The translations under genes were made by a program, and so were the position numbers. Under the pieces are notes generated by a model that did no database searches, was not told the origin of the DNA, and saw only the letters and a program-made list of their open reading frames with translations. DNA of 64,000 nucleotides from Paulinella micropora (taxonomy: Eukaryota; Cercozoa; Imbricatea; Euglyphida). Of this stretch, positions 33,961 to 48,294 are shown piece by piece. Position 1 is the stretch's first letter; each line of letters starts with the position of its first letter. The DNA is taken from the NCBI GenBank assembly GCA_009731375.1, contig BJOX01000112.1, forward strand, positions 814,090-878,089, written 5' to 3'.

Positions 33961-35096
33961 CTATTATTAATTCTAAAAATTCGTGGTTGTGGGAACTTAG
34001 TGTATTAATAACACTGCAAGCTGAATAAAAAAAAACCAGATGATATTAATAATAAGAACTTTTCTGCCAAGATTTTAGAAAAGCTGAGAACTTTCTCACA
34101 CTGACTGAGGTTTTAAGATATGATATACTTAGTAACTAGTAGTAGTAGAAATGTAAAAGAATTAGTACGGTTTTGAGCACTGAGAAATTTGGATCAAATG
34201 AAGGGCCCTCCCAGGTCTTTCTTTGAGAAGTTGAACCGTATGCTAACTTTAACTTATATTATATAACTACGTTTTCCCCACACTTCTACTATATATCGCT
34301 AGTATTAGTAGTATCCTCACTACTACTACCAGTACTAGTTCTAGTCAAGTACTAGTAGTACTACTACTACAGTGCTGGTACTAGTACTAGTACTTAGTAC
34401 TATCTAGACTATCAGGTTTTAAACTAGTTAAAGTGAGGTTTTTCTAGTTTTTATTTGCGGTAACTCTAGTAACTCTAGCAGTCTAGTACTACTATTACTA
34501 GTAGTAAGTACTACTAGTAATAGTAGTACTAGACTAGTAGTAGTACTAACTAAATCATAACTACTAGTAGTGGCAAATGGTGAGTTTTTGCCTTGAGGGC
34601 ACAATATCGATGCCCTTTCGTGGCGTGCGGCTCGGCTGGTTCACTTCGCCTTTTTTGATCCTCTTCTGCAACGGCGATGGAGTTCGATCCCAAGACGTCA
34701 CCGCCAGGCGCCTTCGCCAGCCCCAATGTCACCCTTGGCATATGCAAGCATATACCCCCATCCTATCATCGCGGATGTTGTTTGTTGGCATTTTTCAATT
34801 ATGATTTGTGCGTGATTGCTGTGCGGATATACACAGCAGTATTTATATGTATGTATGCATATAATGTAGCTTAATTGCATGTACGTATATGTGTAGTCGC
34901 ATTGCAAGCAACAGGGGCGTGTTTGTGATAGAGTTTATAGTATTTTATGTTATGCATGCATATATGTCATTTCATGCATGTTGTGAAGATCGTGTTCTGC
35001 ATTGTAGATGAAGTGTAAGGAGGACGGCTGTGATGGTGATATGGAGTGGTCTACAATTTATAACCTCTACCACGCCCTTCTCTGCGTGAAGTAATC
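33961..35096. other. AT-rich unassigned DNA with TAGTAC/ACTAG palindromic repeats
   Basis: Near 34290-34560 triplets TAG, TAC and their complements form many overlapping short palindromes (ACTAGTACTAGT-like). A GC-rich island at 34620-34740 holds an ATG (34677) with frame MEFDPKTSPPGAFASPNVTLG that could be a first exon; there is no further support. Confidence 0.45.
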
Positions 35097-37720
<2,624 letters not shown>

Positions 37721-37775
37721 TATTTATCCAGGTGCCGAAAAGACACTAATGGGAAGCAGTTTTAGACGTTCAAGC

Positions 37776-37809
<34 letters not shown>

Positions 37810-39439
37810 CCAGACTTGGATCTCCTGGTTATCCATGCACAGTACGATTATCCATAATATCGTGTGAAAGCTCACAACTAGTGCTTTCAAGTGACCTTTT
37901 TAATTCTCAGGACTGGCACGGTTACATGACTGCGCCACATTCCATACTGGCAAAAACAGTCTTAGTTTGAACTCGTTGTTCTCAATTAATATATGAGCTA
38001 CAAACATGCAGTGCGCACCGTTAGAAAGCTCTTCTCCTGAGCTTTTCAAATGGTGGCTTTCAGCAGTGTCATATCACTTCGATTGGAGAACGAGGAGATC
38101 TACGCTGGATAGTTTGCTACTAGAATGTTCACAGGAATACCACGGTAATTGCGTGCAGACTGAGAACGTTATTAATAAGTTGAAAGTTGGAAAATTTTGC
38201 TGTTCTTCATTCGCCCTCTCTTTTCAACCCTCTTTCTTCAAGCGCTATATATATTCCAGGGCTGTGCAATTTTATGTCTTAGACTCAGTTTTCATGCCTT
38301 AGCTCAGTAGTATGGAGTAGTTCAAAGTGAAATGGGAATATATGTAAGCATGTCATATTTACTAATAAATGATTGTCATAAAATGTTATTGGCAACTTTA
38401 AAGTTCAAATCTTGGGCCAGGCCAGTCAGAGTTCTTTCTTAGCCCTAGTATGTATGTATGTATGTATGTATGTATGTATGTATGTATATGTATATGTATA
38501 TGTATGTGAATACCATCGAGTGGGAAGAAGACGGAGGACATAAGGTTATGTATGTATGTATGTATGTATGTATGAGGCGCCTCATGTATGTATATTCCTG
38601 ATCTGTAGCTAGATGAGCCTACAGTCTACCATACTGTCTCAATCCTTACCGCTGACCATTCCCTGAAAGTTGTATTAATATCAAAGAGGCGGTTTGAAGT
38701 TGACGATCCCGCCAGCCATTGGTGCCGCCGGATGACCGACCCAATTCAACCATTTTAGCAATGGATTTATTAATAATGTATTTAGTCATACTGACCGGCG
38801 CACCCGGGGGCCCACTGATGATGGATCTACTACTAATTACCTATTCTCCGAAGTTCATATCACTCTAAGTGTAAAGGTGAATTCAACAAAGCTTCACTGG
38901 CGGTTTGGCGGGGCTCGGGACCTAGTGACTCACGTCTTCAATATCTCTAATAAAGTGAATCACTTCAGTCACCCGCCATCATGATGTTATATATGTAGTA
39001 TAATATTATAAAGGATCAAGCGGTCACAATCACTATGAGCCGGAACTTGAGTTGCCAGAGCCTAACTCAGTCCTAGTCACGTGAGTCTAGAATTGGCTGC
39101 AAGTGAACTGGCTGGTGAAGTTCAGAAGCTGAGCCTCGGACCATCGCCGATTGGGAGGCGGGCAGCTTTCCTGTTCACTTGCCGGAAAGTTTGTGCCACT
39201 GCCACTGAGTGAGCAGTCTCAGTAAGTTGTATTATGCTATTAATCATGATATTAATATCTATCCTGGCCAGCTGTTGCGGCCGCATTTCTGGGCAGGCGG
39301 CGCGGCCTTAAGGGTTTTGGATCCAGTTAATCAGTTCAGTCACGCTGAAGGTGCCCCGAGCACTCAAGCCTGAGGCACCGCTCATAACCCTCGAGAAGTA
39401 TTATTATAACTTGATATTGATAGAACAGATTGTCGTGGC
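37721..39439. other. Unassigned DNA, short (CA)n and (GTAT)n tracts, no gene seen
   Basis: A CA tract at 37777-37804 and GTAT tracts at 38447-38575. From about 38640 the composition (TTAATA and GGCCGG patches) matches the LTR-like segment that follows, so part of this stretch may belong to that element. No convincing open frame. Confidence 0.5.
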
Positions 39440-39842
39440 TCGGGATCGAACTTGTCAGTGACTAGCGGCGCGGCGTCCCCCAGTCAGTATTAATAAGCCG
39501 GCACGTTCCCCGGGCCCAGTTCAATGAAGTTCACAAGCTCAAATATTTATCAAGTTCAATCATGATATATATATGATCACTGGCACCGTCACTGTGACGG
39601 TTCAACAAATATTAATACGATCCCGGCCCGCAACAGAGATCCGAGCAAAATCAGTATCGTTCACTAGTATTAGTACTAACGGTGGTTATGATATGACTGA
39701 AATAGGTAATATTAATATTTAAAAATGCAGGCCACTGACCAGTACCAGAACTTGAATGTCATTAAGACTAGTATTAATAATTGATATTAATATTAATTAA
39801 GGGCCGCTAGGACTAACTTTTGATTACTTTCCCACTTCCTAA
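39440..39842 (-). repeat. LTR-like segment, copy B (inverted to 33608-33960)
   Basis: Reverse-complement match to copy A in order, with extra TTAATATT and other short inserts. No coding region beside it, so it could be a solo LTR. Confidence 0.7.
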
Positions 39843-40472
39843 GACTTCCAACTAAAACCTCTTCAACGACTCACGGCTGTGCACCCCCCGCTTCGGCTTT
39901 CCTGCTTTCCAATTATCACTAAGACATGAGTTGAAACTTACTCAGTCAAGAGGCAAAGTGAATAATATCAGTTTTTTTTTTCTTCTTCCACTGATCAACT
40001 CTTATTAATAAATATATTAATAGAATACTTGCCACTACCATAGTAGGGAATGATAAGTGGGAAGCGTAAGAATGTTAGAAGGCAAGTGGTAAAGATGGAT
40101 TCGTAGAGTCACGGCGTTCTACTTCAATCGCAGTGCTATATATTGATATATTATTTTTTACGCAAGCACAGTTTTAATAGAATAATATTGCTGTTGACAT
40201 TCAAGACAACAAAAAAAATTGATTTTTCTGTTTTGGTTGGAATTTCAGTTTTGGTTGGAATTTTGATTTTGGGTGAAAATTTGAATTTTTCAAATTAACG
40301 GCTATATTCGTCCGCAAAATATCGTAAATTTTCGCGAAATGTTACCGTTAAATTTGAAAATTTGAATTTTTGTCACAAAAANNNNNNNNNNATATATATA
40401 TATACAGCCATGTACAGACAAAACACACACACACACACACACTCACACACACACACACTCACACACACACAC

Positions 40473-40505
<33 letters not shown>

Positions 40506-40570
40506 CAGCCATGTACAGACAAAACACACACACACACATGTATATATATATACAGCCATGTACAGATAAA

Positions 40571-40640
<70 letters not shown>

Positions 40641-40826
40641 CTAAATCCTTGGAAAAAAGTGAACCCTCCCACTACCCAAAGCAGCCCAAAGAGGTCTAAT
40701 AAATTGTTTTATTAGACACCAGTGGGGTGTTTTTTTTGTTAGTCATTGAGCTTAAAAATAGTAATATACAGTCCGGCCCGGTCGAATTGATATGACGTAT
40801 CACAAGTGACGACTGTCATTTAATAA
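39843..40826. other. AT-rich spacer with (TA)n/(CA)n and short inverted repeats
   Basis: TTTTGGTTGGAATTT occurs twice near 40230-40262. TA/CA compound repeats with a thrice-repeated TATACAGCCATGTACAGA block fill 40392-40640. ACACCAGTGGGGTGTTTTTTTT (about 40717-40738) is a small hairpin followed by T. No gene seen. This marks the left side of the gene-dense viral block. Confidence 0.6.
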
Positions 40827-41045
40827 TTACATTCTCCAGAACTTGACCATGAAAATGTGATAGCCGTATACACTCTTGCGCATTATTTCGCACTTATGTT
40901 TGTTGCAGAGTGCATCAACGTTCTGTTGGTGTAGCCAGGCAATATTCTTTGCGTAGGAGGAAGAAGCTTCAACCCCTTTCAACATGTTGTTTGCAGTGTT
41001 CATAAGTTGATACAGTTGCTCCAACACTTCTTTCTCTGTCTTCAT
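40827..41045 (-). CDS. Small protein of unknown function (72 aa)
   Basis: ATG 41045, mixed charged helical composition (KEVLEQLYQLMNTANNMLKG), four His/Cys near the middle (H-x-x-x-N, CNKHKC). It lies 53 bases after the stop of the upstream spliced gene on the same strand and may be a small gene or part of it. I do not recognise it. Confidence 0.35.
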   Translation of the reverse strand: MKTEKEVLEQLYQLMNTANNMLKGVEASSSYAKNIAWLHQQNVDALCNKHKCEIMRKSVYGYHIFMVKFWRM

Positions 41046-41098
41046 GCTGTGTTGTCCTAACAGTCATGTACGTGCGTGTGTCTGTATGTGGCACAGGT

Positions 41099-42223
41099 TC
41101 AAATCTCATGTGCCGCAAGCGCATCATCATCGAGTTCCAGCTTCCTTTTTACGTTCTTCCTAGCTTTGTTTGGAACAATGTCAGGCTCTTCAAATGCGCT
41201 CTGATCAGGTATGAGGCACGATATGTCTAGAGGAACAAGTGGTGGCAGTGGTGCTGGTGGTGATAAAGTGATGCGAGTAAGCGGCGGTGGTGGTGGCATA
41301 AGGTAATTTGACTTGTTGGCGGAGGTTGGCGGATTAGGAAAGCGTACAGACAGAGTACGGACGAGTCCTGGCATAGCCTTAGGTTGCTTGTAAGTAGAGG
41401 TTGCTGGATTAGGAAAGCGTACAGACTGAGTACGGACAAGTGGTGGTGAGTATGGTGGTGATCGTGGAGTCTGTGTGTTAAGTTGAGCAATGGTCTTGTC
41501 TTTCATGTGCATATCCATAACACAGCCGACAAGTTGCATGTAGACATGTTCCTGTGAGGCAGGATATGTATCCTTTCCGCTCATGTATGATGAGATGAAC
41601 CTAGGCAGAACCTTGTCTACATCAGCAGATGCAAAGTGTTTAAACAGAGATCGGATGTTGCGAGTGGGTTCGGTGTTATGAGTTTGTTCCGCTCTCTTGA
41701 TTTCATGCGATTGCAATGTAAGCTCCGTAGAGATCTGTGCTAGTTCTGTTAGTGACACATTTTTTTTGCTTTCTTGATCGTCCATGCACGCATTCAAGAA
41801 CTCCTTAACCTGCTTCCACCCATTCCACTGACGGGTTTTCAAAGGCATGCCATGGATGATATCAAACATCTGGTAATAGGGTAGACAACTAGCCGACATG
41901 TAGTCAACGCCGCTGGGATTTCCACTGACGTGGACTGGATAGGTGACTACATCCCATTTGCCGTTTTTTAGCGCACCTGGCATGTAGAACCTCTTCCAAG
42001 TTTCAGGCGCAGTGTCGTGTGCTTGGTCGGGCGTAAGACAGGCCTTGACTGCATCGGTGATCGAGACCACGCCTTTGGCCCTAGACAGACAGACAGAAAG
42101 GCTGTTTAGATACGGGAGCGCTAGAGCACTGACTTACTTGTTGTGGGGGATCGCAATGAAGGTCGGCTTGAGATGGACTTCACCTCTGCGAGTGTTGCTT
42201 GCGACATCAGTATCAGAAGACAT
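41099..42223 (-). CDS. Spliced gene of unknown function next to the viral block (355 aa)
   Basis: Exon 1 is 42223-42138 (ATG), exon 2 is 42080-41099; the 57-base intron has GTAAGT at its donor and a pyrimidine-rich end with TAG. Phase 2 joins in frame to KGVVSITDAVKACL. The first 150 residues look globular (PTFIAIPHNK, WDVVTYPVHV, YYQMFDIIHGMPL, WNGWKQVKEFLNACMDD); the last 150 are Pro-rich with two copies of PLVRTQSVRFPNPATS / GLVRTLSVRFPNPPTS and end in a basic KARKNVKRKLE. The domain is unknown to me; distant similarity to viral Bro-N-type or KilA-N proteins is only a guess. Divergent from the primase gene. Confidence 0.6.
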
Positions 42224-42563
42224 TGCACTTTTTGGGTTGATCGAAACCTCGATTATGAGGCTGCAACCCAAGGTTCGCGGTTTTGGTGACCAAATGGTCA
42301 GTCGGGCCCAAATGACTGCGTCGGGCGCAGAAAACTCACCACGCGGTCCCAAAAAGGGTGCACCGGACCCCAAACTTTAGCGCAGAAGAAACGGTTTTCG
42401 AAGGTTCTCGAAAAACAGACGGCGCCGGGTCCAGGCTACACCAGAAAAAAAGGAGGAAACAGGCCTATCGACAAACCCGAAATTTGAAAAAACGGGTTGC
42501 AGCCCGTTTTTTGAAAAGGGAGGCCAGCAAAAGCCATAATTCGCCTCTCCTCGAAGATCAGAA
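42224..42563. promoter_or_regulatory. Divergent promoter region between the spliced gene and the primase gene
   Basis: 340 bases between the two ATGs. The two starts face away from each other, so regulatory signals for both must lie here. I see no clear TATA box. Confidence 0.4.
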
Positions 42564-45491
42564 ATGTCTTTCCACTGCTCCAAGGGTAAAACATATCCCT
42601 CTGCTTTCCTCCCACTTGTTGCTCCTATTGACGTAGTTCTTGCTGGGCAACCAAGACATGGTCGCCAGTATGCTTTCTGCGCTGAATGTTTCCCATGTGA
42701 CGGCGATAACAAGGAAGGATACAAGAACATGGGTATGCTCTTCTGCATTCTCTTCATTCTTCTCATTTCGCTGTCTGTGTAGAGGAGTTTGCTAGATTCC
42801 GTACCGTCTACGAGAAGACGATGTACCTCGCCAGCTGGCAGCGCGTGTACGAGTCCGGGAAGTCCAAACGAAGAATTATTCGTTTTGCTGTCAACCTGGA
42901 CTTTGAGCAGCAAGTGCGCATGGTCCTGGGGGTACCCCATAACAGGTACTGGCACACCGTGTTCCTGCCTGGGCGCCAGGTGGGCTTCAAGCTGGACATC
43001 GACTGCAGGGTAGGGGAAGACTTTGGCGAATCCGCGAAGATAGATTGTGCACGGCGCATGTTCGACAACCTGTGCTACGAGGTCGGCCAACAGCTCGACT
43101 ACATGGAAATCACTGATTACGTCCTGGACGAAACCGACTTCCTGGTCTGCTCTGACTACAGCTTACCGGAGAAGATTTCCTTTGCATGTCCACTGCGACA
43201 AGATCGTCTTCTACAGCGTCCACCACCTCAGCGCCTTCATCGACAGGATCAAGCGTAGCTCGGCGGTCATTACCGAGCTCGAAAACGGGATTGACCCGGC
43301 GCCCTTTTGTCCCAACCGCTCTCTCAAGTTACCGCTGCAGCGCAAGTGCGAGGGCAGGCAGCCTATGGCAGTGGACAAGAACATGGGCATGGGAGCCTCG
43401 AAGGAGATCAGCGACGAACAGGCCGTCACCATCGGTATGGCGCATAAGCCAGACTCGTACTTTCCAGCGGACAGGATCAACGTGAAGTACGAAGACATCG
43501 CGGATGATACACCTGAGAGCGTCTCGGAATCTATCGTCAGGAAGTCGATCATTGAGGCCTCCGGCTTCTGCGCATCACGGGAAGGAAGCATAAATGTAAC
43601 TAAGTGCAATAATATCACTGGGAGGTTTTGGGTCATCTTCGAGAGGAACAAGGCGCGTCGGTGTGTCGTGGTCTCTGACAAGCAGCACACAGGCAGCAAC
43701 GACGGCAAGAAAGGCTTGGGAACTATAGCTGACATAGCCAACGACAGGTTCATCAGAGTGATATGTCAGCTCTGTGAAGAATCCGTGCTCGTACCAATCA
43801 TAGACGAGGAGGGAGAACTAAAGGAGAAAGTGGTAGAGGCTCCTGGTGACATAAATGACGGTATGCTTACGCCTGGCCTCGGTGCGCTTTTCGAGAAGCT
43901 CCGGAGGACGTGCCGACCACTTGTACTCGGCGACCCGGAATGCGAGGTGGGAGACGAGCTACCTGTCATCGCTATCAAGGATCGTATGCACCAGTTGTTC
44001 GACTTCAAGGAGGAGGCAGCGCTTTACTTCAACGAGTACTGGTCGAGGGCGACGGCCGTGCTCAAGCCCAAGAGAGCCAAGAAGAAGGCCAGGACCGAGG
44101 GACCTCCGGTGAACAAGAGGGAACTGCTGGTACGCTACAGGGAGGCGCATGACCAGTTCTACAACCTCGTCACCGACTACCTGAATGACTACTGCTGCGA
44201 GATCACCGAGCAACGATTCGTGGCGGTTTACGACGCTATCACTGGCAAGTGGTGCTTCCATCCCACGCCGAACTGGTCCAAGGAAAGTGACAAGGCATTC
44301 GCTATCAATTTCCCCGACATCGACCCACAAGGGCTTCACTGCGTCAAACGACGCAGCTTCTACAGCGCGTGGATGAATGCCAAGATGCACCGGGCAGCGC
44401 CTAACTGCGATACTTTCTTCACCGTGGAGGAGGCGCTTGGCGACGGAGGAGGGAGCGTGATGCTCAACCTATTCACGGGCCTCACTTATTCGCGCAGACG
44501 AGTCAAGCAGGAAATGGAGGGAATGGAAGGTGAGATAGACTCTCACCGCCGCGAAGTAGAGGTCTACCTGCGCTTTCTGAGGGATGTTATCTGTGGCGGG
44601 AGCACCGAGCGCTACAACTACCTCCAGCGCTGGATCTACCAAGTACTGGTCGTCAGGAAGAAGCCCGAGAGCGCCATTGTTTTGCTCGGCGAGCAAGGGA
44701 CGGGGAAGAGCACGCTGGGCAGGCTGCTGGGTAAGGTTATCGGCGCCAACGCCTTCCTGACCTTCAGCAAGGCCTCCGCGGTCACGGGGGAGTTCAACGA
44801 CCACCTGCAGGGCAAGCTGCTCGGCATGTCAGAGGAGGCGGTGCATTCGTCCGACAAGAAGGGCGTCAACGTACTCAAGGATATCATCACCAGCGACTCC
44901 ATGATGATCCATAAGAAGTTTCATCCGCAATACACCGTCAAGAATAACTTGGCGCTCATCTTCACCGGGAATAGTGTCAGGACCATCCTGCACGAGCGGA
45001 CCAACCGGCGCTATGCTTTCTACAATGTTAAGCTCAACATGGAGCCAGGGGAAGCTTTTAATTACTTCGAACGTGTGCGTAACATCGACCCCCTCTTTGT
45101 GGCCTGGTTCTACTACTACGATTTCCCCGAGGAGCTCCAGCGGATCGACTTGCGACTGGACCTACCCAGAGACAACAACGACCTGCATTTCGAGACCGCG
45201 CTCGTGTCCGCGCCCTTTCACGTACAGTTTATTTACGAGATCCTGGATACTCAGTACGTCGGCTTTGGCGCCAATGCCAGCTTCGACGATTGGCAGAGTG
45301 CCTACGCGCGCTGGGCCGCCGAGAAGAGGCTGCGCAACCCTTACGTCAACATCACCATCTTCCTCGCCGATCTGATCGTCCACACTCATTGGGACAGAAG
45401 CCTCAACAGGCTCGACCCGAGCACGGGGCGTGAGGAGCAGCTCGGCAAGTTTAGGTCCGCGCTCACCAACCTCACCGGCAGAAACGACTAG
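42564..45491 (+). CDS. Viral primase-helicase: AEP primase fused to SF3 (D5-like) helicase; one intron, one frameshift
   Basis: Starts viral DNA replication: primer synthesis by the N-terminal archaeo-eukaryotic primase, unwinding by the C-terminal SF3 ring helicase. Exon 1 is 42564-42732; a 50-base intron (42733-42782, GTATGC...TGTAG, phase 1) is followed by exon 2. The primase catalytic pair is in GFKLDIDC (about 42984-43007) and the later His motif is in a SFHVH-like segment near 43180. At about 43185 the frame changes by one base; the second frame (from about 43187) runs to TAG 45491. The SF3 Walker A GEQGTGKST is near 44688-44714, Walker B region KLLGMSEE, and motif C around LALIFTGNS. 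A long 300-residue linker separates the two domains. The frameshift may be a sequencing error or decay. Divergent from the spliced gene and convergent with the YqaJ gene (4 bases overlap at 45488-45491). Confidence 0.85.
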
Positions 45492-46246
45492 ACAAGCTCG
45501 CCCTCCGGTGTAAAGGAATAGTCTACCGTGTGTCCTCTCTTCACACGCTTCTCCCTCCTCAGTTTGGGCGGAGGGGGCGCCAGTTCGAGACTCTCTCTGA
45601 ACTCCTTGATAGCGGGCAGCGCCACGTCCCGCCAGTAGTCTTCATTAAACTTTACTATTGTCACGTCAATGTACTCATTAACATATTGTCTGAAATAACT
45701 AGGACGGTAGCGCACAAAGTGCACTTCTCTGAAGCCGGTTACCGCCATCTGGCACTGGAGCTGGGGGTAGTAGATAGCGGGTATTTCCCCTTGTTGATTC
45801 TCCAGGTCCGGGTTCCAGTACGGGCACTTCACTTCGACTAGCACCGGCTTGTGCATCAAGACGCCGTCCGGTGTAGCGCCGATCCAGTCTATCGCCTCCA
45901 CCAGCCTAGAGCCCAGCACGAAGCCGCACGGCTCCTCCATGAGCTTGTTGCCCGTCACTCGCTCGTAGACCCGCAGGGCCCTGGCCTCGTGGCTGTTGCC
46001 GTGCCTCGTCGCCTCGTTGCCTTCGAAGGGCTCCAGCATGTTGTATTTCTTTCTCGCCAACCTCAGCCTGTCCATGTACTTGTTGATGCCTAGTATAGTA
46101 GACACGTCGGTGGCAGTGATGCACCGCCTGCGCTCCTGCATGCACTGCTCGTTGCCGAACTCCAGCCTCCGCCGCGCGTACAAGGACGCAGTTTCTGGGC
46201 ACGGCTGCGTACGTGCCTCTGTGTCTACACGAGCCTCGATTGTCAT
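45488..46246 (-). CDS. YqaJ-family viral recombinase exonuclease
   Basis: 252 residues, the usual size. A PD-(D/E)XK nuclease of the lambda-exonuclease/YqaJ type that trims DNA ends for recombination or packaging. Motifs: RRRCITATDVSTILGINKY (family N-terminal helix), HGNSHEARALRVYE, GATPDGV (catalytic Asp), LVEVKCPYW (E-x-K), and YYPQLQCQM (Gln motif). It ends in a basic tail. Its 3' end overlaps the primase 3' end; it diverges from the polymerase-helicase gene with a 90-base gap. A second copy of part of it (45621-46031) is repeated at 47671-48081. Confidence 0.9.
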   Translation of the reverse strand: MTIEARVDTEARTQPCPETASLYARRRLEFGNEQCMQERRRCITATDVSTILGINKYMDRLRLARKKYNMLEPFEGNEATRHGNSHEARALRVYERVTGNKLMEEPCGFVLGSRLVEAIDWIGATPDGVLMHKPVLVEVKCPYWNPDLENQQGEIPAIYYPQLQCQMAVTGFREVHFVRYRPSYFRQYVNEYIDVTIVKFNEDYWRDVALPAIKEFRESLELAPPPPKLRREKRVKRGHTVDYSFTPEGELV

Positions 46247-46336
46247 TCTTTGGCTCTGATACTATCTGAGACATGCAAGAAAAAAAAATACTCTCTTCTA
46301 AGGGGGTGTATATGTATACGAGAACAGGAGAGCAAA
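46247..46336. promoter_or_regulatory. Short divergent promoter with A-tract
   Basis: Ninety bases between two opposite ATGs, with CAAGAAAAAAAAATACTCTC (46274-46293), one of the A/T-tract motifs that recur between genes of this block. Confidence 0.45.
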
Positions 46337-47658
46337 ATGTCCGTGCTTGTGTTACACCAACGGCTTGATAAACTCCGCCTGCAACAAATCAGGTGTCTCA
46401 GCGGGCTCAGCCCGCAAGAGGAGAAGTCGGTAGAGGACCTCCTCAAGGAATGCGTGCGCACGCGCGTCAAGGTCAACTACAAAGCCAACCCTGATAACCC
46501 GGAGGGCAGAATCAACGGCAGGGGCTCCATCGGGAACCTGCCCGGCTGGATAGCTAGGCTAGTGGCGGGCGAGATCTACTCTTTCCTGGACATTGAAAAC
46601 GCCGCCGTCACTATTCTGACGCAGCTGGCGTGCAAGCACCTGGTAGTCGTGCCTCCCCTCCTGCGGCAGTTTGCCACCAGAGAAGGACGCAGGCTCCTTA
46701 CCGAGCAGCTGCTCGCACAGCTCAACAGCGACGACCCCAAGTTTGCCAAAAAGAGCTTTAACGCCGTCCTCAACGGACACTCTATCGAGGAGCTCTATTG
46801 TCCTCTTATGCTAGAGTGGCGCGAGGCCTGCAGGTCCTTTGTACGCGGCCTCAAGGGCTGCCCGGCCTTTGCGGACGTCTGGCAGCTCACGGAGAAAAAA
46901 GAAACCAACAGGGACGCCACGTTCGTCTCCTACTTGTACCAGAGGTATGAGCGGAGGTGTATGCTGGCCGCCTGCGAGTTTCTCGAGCAGAAAGGCTACC
47001 GCGTCGGCGTTTGGAAGCACGACGGCGTATGGGTCGAGGAAACCGCTTTTACCCCGGGGCTAGTGGCAGACATTACAGAGCACATCCTCAAGCAAACGGA
47101 GCTGCACGTCTCACTACACTACGGCAGGCCCCTGCCCACCCAGCAGGACCTAGAGCTCTATTACGGGCCCAAGAACCTCTCCATGCTCCCCAACGACGAG
47201 GAGCGCTGCCGGCACCTGCTGGCCATCGCGGGCCAGGCGGGCAAGCACATACGCTTTGCGGGCCACGTGCTGGTGCCGCACGGCACAATCCCCGGCGTCT
47301 ACGAGCAGCAAGGCCACTTCCGCGATTACATCAACCGCACTCTCGCCAACGAAACATGCTTTATCCTCGGCAATGCCAACCTCGACAAGCTCGAAAAGTG
47401 GTTCGAAACGGTCACACATCCCCTTTTCCCGCTCCGTACAGCCAGCGAGATGCGCAGCGACTGGATAAGCTTCCGCACCACGACCTTCAACACCTCCAGC
47501 GTCTCCCTGCACCCCTACAGCGAACTAGCAGAGGTGCCTTTCACCGACCATTTCTACGACATGGACGTACGGGACACGGAGCGCGCCACTCCCTTGTGGG
47601 ACAAGCTCATCAAGACACAGCTCAGCGAGAGCATGTACGACACCTTTGAGATCCTGTT
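46337..47658 (+). CDS. Putative viral DNA polymerase (PolA-like/TVpol) joined to SF3 helicase, 5' part
   Basis: ATG 46337; 440 codons before a 10-base gap. Residues about 135-240 resemble the palm of TVpol/PolA-type polymerases of PLVs and virophages: FAKKSFNAVLNG, then YERRCMLAACEFLEQKGYRV and WKHDGVW, where the acid of the last motif fits a metal ligand. Residues near 415-440 (ATPLWDKLIKTQ) match the stretch that usually stands before an SF3 helicase. The helicase Walker motifs themselves are lost in the gap region. The C-terminal part after the misplaced pieces (48295-49078) fits the same protein. The polymerase call rests on weak motifs and could be wrong; a D5-type replication protein is the alternative. 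Confidence 0.55.
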
Positions 47659-48294
47659 NNNNNNNNNNTCGCCACGTCCCGCCAGTAGTCTTCATTAAAC
47701 TTTACTATTGTCACGTCAATGTACTCATTAACATATTGTCTGAAATAACTAGGACGGTAGCGCACAAAGTGCACTTCTCTGAAGCCGGTTACCGCCATCT
47801 GGCACTGGAGCTGGGGGTAGTAGATAGCGGGTATTTCCCCTTGTTGATTCTCCAGGTCCGGGTTCCAGTACGGGCACTTCACTTCGACTAGCACCGGCTT
47901 GTGCATCAAGACGCCGTCCGGTGTAGCGCCGATCCAGTCTATCGCCTCCACCAGCCTAGAGCCCAGCACGAAGCCGCACGGCTCCTCCATGAGCTTGTTG
48001 CCCGTCACTCGCTCGTAGACCCGCAGGGCCCTGGCCTCGTGGCTGTTGCCGTGCCTCGTCGCCTCGTTGCCTTCGAAGGGCNNNNNNNNNNCGAGTTTCT
48101 CGAGCAGAAAGGCTACCGCGTCGGCGTTTGGAAGCACGACGGCGTATGGGTCGAGGAAACCGCTTTTACCCCGGGGCTAGTGGCAGACATTACAGAGCAC
48201 ATCCTCAAGCAAACGGAGCTGCACGTCTCACTACACTACGGCAGGCCCCTGCCCACCCAGCAGGACCTAGAGCTCTATTACGGGNNNNNNNNNN
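47659..48294. other. Misassembled insert: three 10-N gaps with repeated YqaJ and polymerase pieces
   Basis: 47671-48081 repeats 45621-46031 (YqaJ, same orientation as original) and 48092-48284 repeats 46975-47167 (polymerase gene). Both are bounded by exactly ten N on each side (47659-47668, 48082-48091, 48285-48294). This is a scaffold-filling artefact rather than biology: real sequence, likely the SF3 helicase core, is missing here. Confidence 0.85.

Noticed and set aside
43211-43753. Minus-strand frame opposite the primase gene
   Set aside because: Antisense shadow of a coding frame with clear primase/helicase motifs.
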